A DNA stretch of 22,793 bases from the NCBI GenBank assembly GCA_045628865.1, contig JAZQQB010000097.1:1-22793 (forward strand), read 5' to 3'. Numbering within the stretch: position 1 is the first letter of the stretch; each line of letters begins with the position of its first letter. This document shows positions 8,901 to 15,701 of this stretch, piece after piece. Source of the DNA: JAZQQB01 sp045628865. Lineage in GTDB: Bacteria; Bacillota; Clostridia; Lachnospirales; Lachnospiraceae. The translations under genes and the position numbers were made by a program. Under the pieces are notes generated by a model that ran no database searches, was not told the DNA's origin, and saw only the letters and a list, made by a program, of their open reading frames with translations.

Positions 8901-11437
8901 GTGAATTTGATGGTAAAATAAGACCAGAAGGAAACAATGAGGCTGGCTATACTGATTCTGTAGTTTCATTTTATTATGATACAACTGCACCAGTAATCGA
9001 AACATCTAAGGACGTTGAAAATGGATGGACAAAAACCGGGCTTACCATTTCAGGTACTGCAAGTGATAAAAAATGGGGTGAAGTAACAGAAGTATATTAT
9101 ACAAGAACAACCAGTGAAAACTTTACAGCACCTGCAACAGAAGCGGCCGCAAAGTCAGCAGGTTATGAGCACCCTAACTATGTTGGTGCCAATGAAGAAG
9201 CAGCTCATTCAAAATCATTTACTTTATCATTAAATGAAAAAAATGAGTTCAATGGTTATTATCATTTCTGGACATATGATACAGCAGGAAACTGCAGTAG
9301 TGTCTCTTCTGTTCAGGTACAAATTGATTCAACTGCTCCAACAGCTGAGCTTGATGTAAAGACAGATGTTATCTACAACGATGATGTTGAAGTAGCAATC
9401 GTAGCAAAAGAAACAAATGAAAAAGGAATGAATTCTGGATTAAAACAGATTGCATATGAAATTTACTGTGATGGTAAGGTTACTTCTACAGGTGTAATCG
9501 AAGGATTATCAGAGGATTCTTATTCCGGAAAGATCAAAGTGCCTTCAAAGGACAATGAGGGAGATGCTATTTATGTAGTAATCAAGGTAATGGATCAGGC
9601 AGGAAATGAAGATGAATTTAAGTCTGAAGCTTTTGCAATTGATATTACTAATCCAGAAATTGAAGTATCATATGATAACAATGATGTAAGCAATGATATT
9701 TATTTCCATAATAAACGAGTAGCAACTGTAGTGATCAAGGAGCACAACTTTGATGCTTCTAAGGTGAAATTTGATACAACAGGTGTTGTTGGAACATTTA
9801 CAACAGCTGGGGATATCCATACAGCTACTGTTGTGTTTGACCAGGACGGTGAGCATACAATTGCAGTAACTTGTACTGACTTAGCAACAAATGAATCAGA
9901 TGATACAACATTTGTTGGTGCAGCTCCAGAGAAGTTTACTGTTGACCTTACAAGTCCTAAGGTTACCATTACTTATAACAATAACAATGCATCAAACGGA
10001 AATTATTATAAGGATGCACGAGTGGCAACAATTACAGTTATTGAGAAAAACTTTGATGCTGCTTCGGCATCAAATGGTGTTACCGTTTCGAATGTAACTG
10101 GCGGTAGTGCTCCAGCACTTAGCGGATGGACAAATTCAGGTGATGTTCATACAGCAACCGTAAGTTTTACAAATGATGCAGAGTATACAATTGAAGTATC
10201 CTTTGAAGACTTGGCAACAAATAAGTCAGAAGTAGTAGATCCAGAAAGATTTGTATTGGATCAGGAATTACCAGTAGTAAATGTCAGTGGTGTAGCAAAC
10301 AATACAGCATACAATGCTCCAGAGATTGCTCCTGTTATCACAGTTTCTGATGAAAACTATGATGTAAACGGTGTTGTGATTACATTGACAGGTGCAGTAG
10401 AGGGCAATACAGTAACATTGAAACCAACCTCATCTGCAGATTTGGGATATGCACACAGGTATGAATTTGCCAACATTGAAGCTGATGGTTTATACACGAT
10501 GACAGTACAGGTTAGTGACCTTGCTGGTAATATGACAGATGCTTACATTTCAGAAGATGGTGAAACATATAACGGAAGCATTCAGTTCTCTGTAAACAGA
10601 AATGGTTCTGTATATACATTAGGACAGGCTACACAGGAGTTGATCAACAAAGTATATGCAAATGAAGAGACTGAAATCGTAATAACAGAAACAAACGTAA
10701 ATATATTAACAGATATTCAGATCGTTATCACAAAAGATAACAACCAGACAACATTAACAGATTTATCGGATTTAACTGGTGAAGTTTTAAAAGAAGGCGA
10801 AGGTTATTCAGTTACACGTAATGAAGTAAATGGAGGATGGAGCCAGTACACATACACAATCGATCGTAATAATTTCATGGAAGATGGTGTATATCATATC
10901 GCATTATTTACAGTGGATGCAGCAGGAAATAAAGCAGATACAGATTTATCAGAAGCAATTGAAATGACATTTGTAATTGATAAAACAGCTCCAATTTATA
11001 TCGTATCAGATTTATCTGCTCATACAACATATAATACAGATAACAAGGAAGTAACCTTTAGTGCAAAAGATAATATGGCACTTGAAAGTGTAGTAGTATT
11101 GTTAAATGGAGAAGAAATCGCAGCATGGACAGAAGAAGAGATTCGTGAAATGCAGACAAACAATGAAGATTTCTGCTTTGTTATTCCAGAAAGCGTTAAG
11201 GAACAAACCGTTACTGTAACTTGCGTTGATAAGGCTGGTAACATGAACGAAAATCCAACGATTGAAAAGATTCTTGTAACAACAAATGGCTGGGTTAGAT
11301 TTACTCATAATAAGACATTGGTTGCAGGAACTGGTGTCGCAGCATCTACAGTTTTTGCAGGTGGTGTATCGGGATTTGGATTTAGACGTCGTAGAAGACT
11401 TTTGAAAAAAGTAGTTCAAAATAGTATATCGGAATAG
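5960..11437 (+). CDS. Giant secreted surface protein with MucBP-like and Ig-like repeats
   Basis: Start ATG 5960 follows AAAGAGGGA at 6-nt spacing and gives 1825 residues. Residues 1-30 form a signal peptide with probable cleavage after V-S-F-A. Residues about 75-106 hold five imperfect P-V-V-E-D/E repeats (a stalk or spacer). Residues about 218-295 resemble a MucBP-type domain (V-T-V-N-Y-V ... V-T-V-Y-Y). The rest is a chain of Ig-like domains joined by D-x-T-A-P-x-I linkers, including two clear tandem copies at 1231-1436. The C-terminus has a glycine-rich hydrophobic stretch (1786-1808) followed by R-R-R-R-R-L-L-K-K and a short tail, with no LPxTG. The protein is exported and probably surface-held, with an adhesin-like build. 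Lying between kinase and phosphatase/FHA genes, it is the likely output or client of that system. A terminator follows at once. Confidence 0.9.
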   Translation: MKNTKIVKRLLASSLVAALMISQMGSVSFAGENQFEHVRRSTFSMTRNVASSEEALGLESEGVMLLAEDGENPEETPVVEEKPVVEDTPVVEDAPVVEDTPVVVNEIGDEDIEEEWNGEVPAVYSNSKSNYVIYFYNVESMDKINEDVSPAKTEKLTDKDYSEVETLVAAEKSAIGQEFSKNGYTVEYAVTQYNEKEKIDGKDYKKCIAILSYEPIMYQVTVNYVCNDDPENIVVLKTETVYAAYGSEYTVTDKNDIDVSGENGDKKYGFVKSDSITVKDSGNVVTVYYSQYITITLIVQNINYNNQTGIKNVVVKKQDNVIFSEVLKRADLVDDHGNSKINTTWYDASKCGWKNVTNETVCNEETTYIWEGTLNWRPYTVQGIEEHCNFYTSQDGTFVIEANQPTCTVKVTEQTENNLTIQYENNNRKAIISGMTQDQRLSIVNVDVTFKPWYKTQYVTVACGTLNFDMGAPKIENITEVKDPDNTELWLAERTYIVTVSEPDNESGVGSVSVKLKNKNGEVKDITAQPVDGKACQFSFTVGEEGTCEVVAYDKVGNVSKVEAVSVSNIATEPASSKMYLPGGSSESEVINGETWYSTNKVRVKLFRSEQTNSQITCVKYELDNKTNTVDYSEEDGYFDIALPSDGVHTIKIMVNDRAGTYYEKTYTVKCDVTAPIISSASIDNSSNDILNKNAGNASLNGNMGRFIIDIWRPVTSVPKKNKIILTIEMKDETSLLDHLTVSGFALPENKNKLYVIDLNNDKSDKLDNSSDQLYTVKKNGKNVTVTISLNASDLQLDPKAIDLIAYDHAGNYHKYIWENGSIIVMDGVNPTGSTTITKEGSLISNANKLDENTYILAGNICLNYLVKDKYLYETVELSDDGVEGDVTYKFTVSYRVDMDETAFDPQNPTKPYDRNNVEVEIENKKGEPEGEGDDILLTWNASLTTSDSLNMKDSDDTISLKNDGLYTFRMHVEDPSSNTCEFDGKIRPEGNNEAGYTDSVVSFYYDTTAPVIETSKDVENGWTKTGLTISGTASDKKWGEVTEVYYTRTTSENFTAPATEAAAKSAGYEHPNYVGANEEAAHSKSFTLSLNEKNEFNGYYHFWTYDTAGNCSSVSSVQVQIDSTAPTAELDVKTDVIYNDDVEVAIVAKETNEKGMNSGLKQIAYEIYCDGKVTSTGVIEGLSEDSYSGKIKVPSKDNEGDAIYVVIKVMDQAGNEDEFKSEAFAIDITNPEIEVSYDNNDVSNDIYFHNKRVATVVIKEHNFDASKVKFDTTGVVGTFTTAGDIHTATVVFDQDGEHTIAVTCTDLATNESDDTTFVGAAPEKFTVDLTSPKVTITYNNNNASNGNYYKDARVATITVIEKNFDAASASNGVTVSNVTGGSAPALSGWTNSGDVHTATVSFTNDAEYTIEVSFEDLATNKSEVVDPERFVLDQELPVVNVSGVANNTAYNAPEIAPVITVSDENYDVNGVVITLTGAVEGNTVTLKPTSSADLGYAHRYEFANIEADGLYTMTVQVSDLAGNMTDAYISEDGETYNGSIQFSVNRNGSVYTLGQATQELINKVYANEETEIVITETNVNILTDIQIVITKDNNQTTLTDLSDLTGEVLKEGEGYSVTRNEVNGGWSQYTYTIDRNNFMEDGVYHIALFTVDAAGNKADTDLSEAIEMTFVIDKTAPIYIVSDLSAHTTYNTDNKEVTFSAKDNMALESVVVLLNGEEIAAWTEEEIREMQTNNEDFCFVIPESVKEQTVTVTCVDKAGNMNENPTIEKILVTTNGWVRFTHNKTLVAGTGVAASTVFAGGVSGFGFRRRRRLLKKVVQNSISE
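6182..6277 (+). repeat. P-V-V-E-D short tandem repeats in the surface protein
   Basis: About five imperfect 15-18-bp units encode P-V-V-E plus an acidic residue and a T, K or A, just after the mature N-terminus. Tandem units of this kind can gain or lose copies in frame and so change stalk length between strains. Confidence 0.75.
9650..10267 (+). repeat. Two tandem Ig-like repeat units (about 101 and 105 residues)
   Basis: Unit 1 (residues 1231-1331) and unit 2 (1332-1436) share the order D/N-N-N-x-x-S-N, R-V-A-T, E-x-N-F-D-A, G-D-x-H-T-A-T-V-x-F, and D-L-A-T-N-x-S. Each starts at a N-P-E-I or S-P-K-V junction. The match is at protein level; the DNA has drifted, so the duplication is not recent. 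Neighbouring units (from about 9290 and after 10268) are more divergent members of the same series. Confidence 0.85.
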
Positions 11438-11444
11438 AATTGAC

Positions 11445-11484
11445 AAGGGGCATCTGAACAATATAAAACGTTCGGATGCCCTTT
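11445..11484 (+). terminator. Terminator after the giant surface-protein gene
   Basis: GGGCATCTGAAC (11448-11459) pairs with GTTCGGATGCCC (11470-11481) with one wobble pair, starting 11 nt after the stop codon. The T-run is short (TTTA), so read-through into the phosphatase operon is possible. Confidence 0.75.
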
Positions 11485-11530
11485 ACTACGAAAAATAGGA
11501 ACAAATATCAAAAAAATATCTAAAATAACA

Positions 11531-11568
11531 TTCATTTTTCATAGAAATATGGTAAAATAAAATATAAT
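11531..11568 (+). promoter_or_regulatory. Promoter of the PP2C-FHA-PP2C operon
   Basis: An extended -10 element TGG-TAAAAT (11550-11558) lies 16 nt after TTCATT (11531-11536). A second possible -10, TATAAT (11563-11568), overlaps the same region without a matching -35. The phosphatase/FHA genes therefore appear to have their own transcript, separate from the kinase. Confidence 0.5.
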
Positions 11569-11600
11569 GAGGATAATTATAAATGAAGGGATAAGAATCT

Positions 11601-11642
11601 ATGTATAAAGGTATGAAAAGATACCTTTTTGTAAGGAGATAA
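11601..11642 (+). promoter_or_regulatory. Possible 13-codon leader ORF and hairpin overlapping the PP2C ribosome binding site
   Basis: ATG 11601 opens a 13-codon reading frame that ends at TAA 11640-11642. It runs through a hairpin AAAGGTAT-GAAAAG-ATACCTTT (11607-11628) and stops inside the Shine-Dalgarno sequence AAGGAGAT of the phosphatase gene. A GAAGGG at 11585-11590 could serve as its own ribosome binding site. The hairpin followed by T's also resembles a weak terminator. This may be leader-peptide or attenuator control, or chance. Confidence 0.35.
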
Positions 11643-11646
11643 ATCC

Positions 11647-12411
11647 ATGATAGAAGTGATTGCTCATTCAGATGCTGGTACCATAAAGAAAGTAAATCAA
11701 GACAGTATCAGCGCAAAAGTAATAGAAACTGAGAAAGGCCAGTGCTTCATGGGTATTTTGTGTGATGGCATGGGCGGATTATCAGAGGGCGAATTAGCGA
11801 GTACCACCTGTGTAAGAGCTTTTATGGATTGGTTTGATCACAATATAAAGCAATTGATCAATCAGCCTGGCTGCTTTACTTTGGTTCAGAGAAACTGGGA
11901 AGAGATGATACAGGAACTCAATCAAAGGATAGGCAAGTATGGTTCTACTAATGGCATCAATTTGGGTACAACGCTATTGGCATTCTTGATTATCGGGAAA
12001 GAATATTTGATTGTAAATGTGGGAGACTGTAGAGCGTACCGGATAAAGGAAAGGGCAGAACAGATGACCAAGGACCATACGGTTGTCGGTCTGGACGTTG
12101 AAAAAGGTCTGATCACCAAAGAAGAAGCGGAGAATGATAAACGACGAAACGTGTTGCTTCAATGCGTAGGTGCTTCTAAGGTGGTGATTCCAGATTATTT
12201 TAGAGGTACGGTTTCTGAAACAGATGCATTTTTGCTTTGTTCAGACGGCTTTCGTCATGTAATATCAGAAGATGAAATTGCACAGAATTTAGCATTAGCG
12301 AATTACAAAGGGACTGCAAACATGCAGCAGAAATTGATTGAATGTGTCAACACAGTCAAGGAACGAGGGGAACGTGATAATATCACGGCATTAGTTGTGT
12401 ACTATATTTAA
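11647..12411 (+). CDS. PP2C-family Ser/Thr protein phosphatase (first of two)
   Basis: This 254-residue cytoplasmic enzyme is a metal-dependent (PPM/PP2C) phosphatase that removes phosphate from Ser/Thr. The acidic metal ligands are all present: D19 (V-N-Q-D), D40 (C-D-G-M-G-G), D200 (C-S-D-G-F) and D244 (R-D-N-I-T). Supporting motifs are L-G-T-T and V-G-D-C-R, with Cys in place of the common Ser. Length matches single-domain bacterial PP2Cs such as PrpC/Stp. There is no membrane segment. AAGGAGAT 7 nt upstream of ATG 11647 fixes the start. It is the first gene of a three-gene operon with an FHA protein and another PP2C, and by position it should oppose the kinase encoded at 3428. Confidence 0.95.
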   Translation: MIEVIAHSDAGTIKKVNQDSISAKVIETEKGQCFMGILCDGMGGLSEGELASTTCVRAFMDWFDHNIKQLINQPGCFTLVQRNWEEMIQELNQRIGKYGSTNGINLGTTLLAFLIIGKEYLIVNVGDCRAYRIKERAEQMTKDHTVVGLDVEKGLITKEEAENDKRRNVLLQCVGASKVVIPDYFRGTVSETDAFLLCSDGFRHVISEDEIAQNLALANYKGTANMQQKLIECVNTVKERGERDNITALVVYYI

Positions 12412-12431
12412 ACAGAGAGGTTTAGGAGTAG

Positions 12432-13169
12432 ATGAGAAAGAAAGATTGTAAGATTTTAGCATGGGGGCTGTCTACGATGTCTTTACTATTTTTCAAATTA
12501 CCAGTATATGCAAGTGCTGGAGATCCAGGAGATTCTGCAAGAGAGATGATCAAGATGATCACAATTTTTGGACTTGCAGCAGCAGCGCTGATTATTATTA
12601 TTATTATCATTGCTCAGTTACGAAAGGGTAGTTCGCAGAGAATGGTGGATGAAGATACCAGCACTATTTCAGAGAAAATTGAGCGAAAAAAAGAACAGAG
12701 AAGAGGTTTTGATCAATCTATAAATGGTGGAATGATGAATCAGCCAGGCCCTCAAATGGGAGGACCTGTAAGTGGTTTTGCACCACAATTTGCAGATGCG
12801 TTTGATAAGCCGGTTGAAGATTCTAATCAGGATACTGTCGTACTGAATTCTTTTCCAAAGAATAACAACGAACCACAGGAAATTATGTTGATTGAGAAGA
12901 ATTCACAGGATAAAATACAGGTTCCAATTGCTGATCAGGTAATTGTCGGACGAAATTCTAATATGAGTGATTTGGTTTTGAAAGGTGATAAGGCTGTATC
13001 TGGAAAGCATTGTAAAATTACTCATGAGAATGGTAGATTTTTTATTGAGGATATTGGTTCATCCAATGGAACCTATGTAAATCAAACAAAAATAAAAGGA
13101 AAAACAGAAATTGTTAGTGGAGATGAGCTGGTTATGGGGCGTCGTAAATATCAATTTCAATATATGTAG
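12432..13169 (+). CDS. Membrane-tethered FHA-domain protein
   Basis: This 245-residue protein has a C-terminal forkhead-associated domain (about 155-240), the phosphothreonine-binding module. Its signature residues are visible: G173-R174, S190 and H193 (S-G-K-H-C-K), and S-S-N-G-T (210-214) followed by Y-V-N. The N-terminus has a signal-peptide-like stretch ending near V-Y-A-S-A (residue 30), then a membrane helix at about 42-62 with seven Ile in a row. That layout puts the FHA domain in the cytoplasm. Between them is a Gln/Gly/Pro-rich linker with Q-D-T135-V-V-L, which resembles pThr-x-x-Leu ligands of FHA domains. The ribosome binding site AGGAG is only 3 nt from ATG 12432, which is short, but GAGAGG lies further up. 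The gene sits 20 nt after one PP2C and 12 nt before another. Confidence 0.93.
   Translation: MRKKDCKILAWGLSTMSLLFFKLPVYASAGDPGDSAREMIKMITIFGLAAAALIIIIIIIAQLRKGSSQRMVDEDTSTISEKIERKKEQRRGFDQSINGGMMNQPGPQMGGPVSGFAPQFADAFDKPVEDSNQDTVVLNSFPKNNNEPQEIMLIEKNSQDKIQVPIADQVIVGRNSNMSDLVLKGDKAVSGKHCKITHENGRFFIEDIGSSNGTYVNQTKIKGKTEIVSGDELVMGRRKYQFQYM
12591..12611 (+). repeat. (ATT)n tract coding poly-isoleucine in the FHA protein membrane helix
   Basis: Five ATT codons followed by ATC and ATT encode Ile54-Ile60 in the middle of the transmembrane helix. Copy-number slippage would stay in frame and change helix length by single residues rather than abolish expression. Confidence 0.7.
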
Positions 13170-13181
13170 GGTGAAGGATAA

Positions 13182-13922
13182 ATGAAGATTTATTGTAATG
13201 GAATTACAGATGTAGGTGGAAGAAGTGGTGTAAACCAGGATTCTTTCGGGATGTATACAGATGGTGAAAAGGGCATTTTTGTTGTGGCAGATGGAATGGG
13301 TGGCCATACCTATGGTGAAGTTGCCAGTGCTCACATTGTCAGAGCTGTTGCAGATTTTTGGAAGACATGGTCAGAAGCTGGATTTCAAGGAAACTTTTCA
13401 GAAGTGACAGAGCAGATTCAGACAGTGCTTCAGAATGCTAGTGCATATATCAATATGAACTATAATCAAGAGAGTATTTGTGGTTCAACAGTAGTCTTAC
13501 TCTTTTTATATCAGGAACAATATGCAGTGTTGTCTGTTGGAGACAGCAGAATTTATCAGATGGATCAAAATTCATTTTGCCAGTTGACAGATGATGATGT
13601 GTGGGATAATTTGCCGAATGTAATTGTTGAATTTACAGAAGAAGAGAGAGCTGCTCATAAAAATCATGGAAAGCTGACTCAGGCAATGGGTGCAACACCT
13701 AACGTATTGGTACATACCAAGGCATTTCAGTTAGATGAAAAAAAGGTGTTTATGCTTGTAAGTGATGGTATGTATCAGTATAGTTCTTTGGATTCCATTG
13801 CTAATTGTATGAGGCAGTGTGTTGATCCTGATAAACAGGTTGAAGCAATGCAGGCTTTGATTGAAGAGGTATTTAGAAATGGTGCAGGAGATAACTTATC
13901 CTGTGTTGTTGTTTTGGCATAA
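13182..13922 (+). CDS. PP2C-family Ser/Thr protein phosphatase (second of two)
   Basis: A second, clearly different metal-dependent PP2C phosphatase of 246 residues, cytoplasmic. Metal ligands: D20 (V-N-Q-D), D37 (A-D-G-M-G-G), D195 (V-S-D-G-M) and D237 (G-D-N-L-S). Also seen are C-G-S-T, S-V-G-D-S-R and L-T-Q-A-M-G. It is only distantly similar to the phosphatase at 11647 outside these motifs, so the pair is not a fresh duplication. Its stretch T-D-D-D-V-W-D-N-L-P differs from the usual T-x-D-H-S/T segment, which may alter substrate choice. It starts 12 nt after the FHA gene (GTGAAGGATAA before ATG 13182) and is the last gene before a terminator. Confidence 0.95.
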   Translation: MKIYCNGITDVGGRSGVNQDSFGMYTDGEKGIFVVADGMGGHTYGEVASAHIVRAVADFWKTWSEAGFQGNFSEVTEQIQTVLQNASAYINMNYNQESICGSTVVLLFLYQEQYAVLSVGDSRIYQMDQNSFCQLTDDDVWDNLPNVIVEFTEEERAAHKNHGKLTQAMGATPNVLVHTKAFQLDEKKVFMLVSDGMYQYSSLDSIANCMRQCVDPDKQVEAMQALIEEVFRNGAGDNLSCVVVLA

Positions 13923-13945
13923 TAGAAATTTATGTATGAAATGAG

Positions 13946-13985
13946 AAAGATTCCGGATTTGAATAAAACCGGAATCTTTATTACT
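13946..13985 (+). terminator. Terminator of the PP2C-FHA-PP2C operon
   Basis: AAAGATTCCGG (13946-13956) pairs exactly with CCGGAATCTTT (13969-13979) across a 12-nt loop. The following sequence TTTATTAC is only moderately T-rich. Confidence 0.75.
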
Positions 13986-14002
13986 TTAAACAAAAAAAGT
14001 GC

Positions 14003-14031
14003 TTGCGATAAGAAAAATGGTGTGTTATTAT
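14003..14031 (+). promoter_or_regulatory. Promoter of the T-box/aspS/gatCAB operon
   Basis: TTGCGA (14003-14008), 17-nt spacer, TATTAT (14026-14031) preceded by TGT, which gives an extended -10. Transcription would start near 14038, just before the conserved 5' end of the T-box leader. Confidence 0.7.
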
Positions 14032-14044
14032 CTAAAATCATAAT

Positions 14045-14314
14045 TGGAAATGCAATGAAGGAGACTCCTATCAAGGGAAGCGACAGGAAGTAGATGCCAC
14101 CGACTGAGAGCATCTTACGTGAAAGCTGGTAGTGGGAACACTCTGGAGCAGATTGTCTGAAATGGTTTAGTAGGGCAGTACGTAGCACGCGTTAAGTGTA
14201 AAGAGAGAGTAGTGAGTACAGGTGATGGCCTAAAGATTGCTGCTAATGCGGGTGGTACCGCGGATATTTTGATGATCCGTCCCGGAATACGTTAAGTATT
14301 CCGGGACTTTTTTT
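14045..14314 (+). ncRNA. T-box riboswitch leader with GAAC specifier loop (Asn, possibly Glu)
   Basis: The leader has the standard T-box plan. Stem I runs from about 14050 to 14155. Its specifier region is followed by the CTGGAGC segment (14143-14149), which lines up with the TTGAGC of glyQS-type leaders. The codon before the conserved A14140 is AAC (14137-14139, Asn), and the preceding base makes it G-A-A-C, so GAA (Glu) overlaps. The T-box sequence GGGTGGTACCGCGG (14250-14263) would bind the tRNA acceptor end through TGGT. The terminator has perfect arms GTCCCGGAATAC (14279-14290) and GTATTCCGGGAC (14296-14307) followed by T's. Uncharged tRNA should stabilise the antiterminator and switch on the AspRS/GatCAB genes. 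Confidence 0.93.
14279..14314 (+). terminator. T-box regulated terminator
   Basis: A 12-bp perfect stem (14279-14290 with 14296-14307), a GTTAA loop and TTTTTTT form the terminator. The upstream CCGTCCC (14277-14283) is shared with the antiterminator that includes the T-box sequence, so the two are mutually exclusive. Confidence 0.93.
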
Positions 14315-14338
14315 ATTTCAATATGAGGAGTGGAGAAA

Positions 14339-15670
14339 ATGGAGTTTATGAAAGGTGTTTCCGTAAAGGAAACAAAAAACATTGATACGTTACTAGACCC
14401 TGCAATTGAGGGGCAGGAAGTGAAAGTAAATGGTGCAATCCATACAATCAGAGATATGGGGACTGTAGCATTTATTGTACTAAGAAAAAGAGATGGATTA
14501 TTACAGTGTGTGTATGAGGAAGGCATATCAGAGTTTGATCAGAAGTCTTTAAAAGAAGCCTGTACAGTGGAAGTGACAGGAATACTGATGAAGAATGAGA
14601 AAGCACCAAATGGTATTGAAGTAAGAATGAAGACAGTTCGTATTCTTTCAACACCTGCGGAGAGCTTACCAATTCAGATCAATAAATGGAAAGTAAATAC
14701 TTCCTTAGAAGCAAAATTAAATAACAGAGCAGTATCTTTAAGAAACCCAAGAGAAAGAGCCGTATTTCGAATTCAGGAAGCAATTACCAGAGGATTTAGA
14801 GATTTCTTATATGAGCAGGGCTTTACAGAGGTTCATACTCCAAAACTTGGTGCAAAAAGTGCAGAGGGTGGTGCAAACTTATTTAAACTGGACTATTTCC
14901 ACAGACCAGCGATTTTACAGCAAAGTCCTCAGTTTTACAAGCAGATGATGGTAGGTGTTTTTGACAGGGTATTTGAAACCGCTCCTGTATTTAGAGCAGA
15001 AAAGCACAATACCAAAAGACATTTGAATGAATATACCTCTTTGGATTTTGAGATGGGATATATTGATGGCTTTGAAGATATCATGGCAATGGAAACAGGA
15101 TTTTTACAGTACACCATGAATCTTTTGAAAACATCTTACGCAAAGGAACTTGAAATCTTAAAACTTGAACTTCCAGATGTTTCCAATATTCCAGCTGTTA
15201 AATTTGCAGAAGCAAAGGAATTGGTTGCCAAAAAATATAATAGACAGTTTAGAAATCCATTCGATTTAGAGCCGGAAGAAGAAGTGTTGATTGGTCAGTA
15301 TTTCAAAGAGGAATATAATAGTGATTTTGTTTTTGTAACACATTATCCATCTAAGAAACGACCATTTTATGCCATGGATGATCCTAAGGATCCAGTATAT
15401 ACCTTAAGCTTTGACCTTTTATTTAGAGGCTTGGAGATTACAACAGGTGGACAGAGATTGCATGATTACGATGAACTTATGGCTAAGATCGCGAAACGTA
15501 AAATGGAGATAGAGGGTATGGAACATTATCTGTCAGCATTTAAACATGGTATGCCACCACATGGCGGACTTGGTATTGGTTTAGAGCGATTGACTATGCA
15601 GTTGATCGGTGAGGACAATGTTCGAGAAGCAACACTATTCCCAAGAGATTTGAGTAGATTAGAGCCATAG
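14339..15670 (+). CDS. aspS: Archaeal-type aspartyl-tRNA synthetase, probably non-discriminating
   Basis: A class II synthetase that charges tRNA with Asp. It has an N-terminal OB-fold (about 1-105) for anticodon binding. The catalytic core shows motif 2 (F-R-A-E-K-H-N-T-K-R-H-L-N-E) and motif 3 (G-L-G-I-G-L-E-R). At 443 residues it lacks the GAD insertion of bacterial AspRS (about 590), so it is the archaeal/eukaryotic type (AspS2). The Trp that follows Gly in the OB-fold of discriminating archaeal enzymes is Ala33 here. Together with the adjacent gatCAB genes and an Asn-codon T-box, this suggests it also forms Asp-tRNA(Asn) for transamidation. ATG 14339 is preferred because AGGAG (14326-14330) lies 8 nt upstream; GTG 14330 overlaps that site. 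The gene is first in the operon. Confidence 0.93.
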   Translation: MEFMKGVSVKETKNIDTLLDPAIEGQEVKVNGAIHTIRDMGTVAFIVLRKRDGLLQCVYEEGISEFDQKSLKEACTVEVTGILMKNEKAPNGIEVRMKTVRILSTPAESLPIQINKWKVNTSLEAKLNNRAVSLRNPRERAVFRIQEAITRGFRDFLYEQGFTEVHTPKLGAKSAEGGANLFKLDYFHRPAILQQSPQFYKQMMVGVFDRVFETAPVFRAEKHNTKRHLNEYTSLDFEMGYIDGFEDIMAMETGFLQYTMNLLKTSYAKELEILKLELPDVSNIPAVKFAEAKELVAKKYNRQFRNPFDLEPEEEVLIGQYFKEEYNSDFVFVTHYPSKKRPFYAMDDPKDPVYTLSFDLLFRGLEITTGGQRLHDYDELMAKIAKRKMEIEGMEHYLSAFKHGMPPHGGLGIGLERLTMQLIGEDNVREATLFPRDLSRLEP

Positions 15671-15701
15671 AAAAGGTGGAAATAGAAGGGAGAAAACAAA
15701 A

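Noticed and set aside
11300..11437. Sortase LPxTG anchor in the giant protein
   Set aside because: I looked for L-P-x-T-G or close variants before the terminal hydrophobic stretch and found none.
13775..14188. A 137-codon - strand open frame
   Set aside because: It overlaps the end of the second PP2C gene, a terminator, a promoter and the T-box leader, all better supported.
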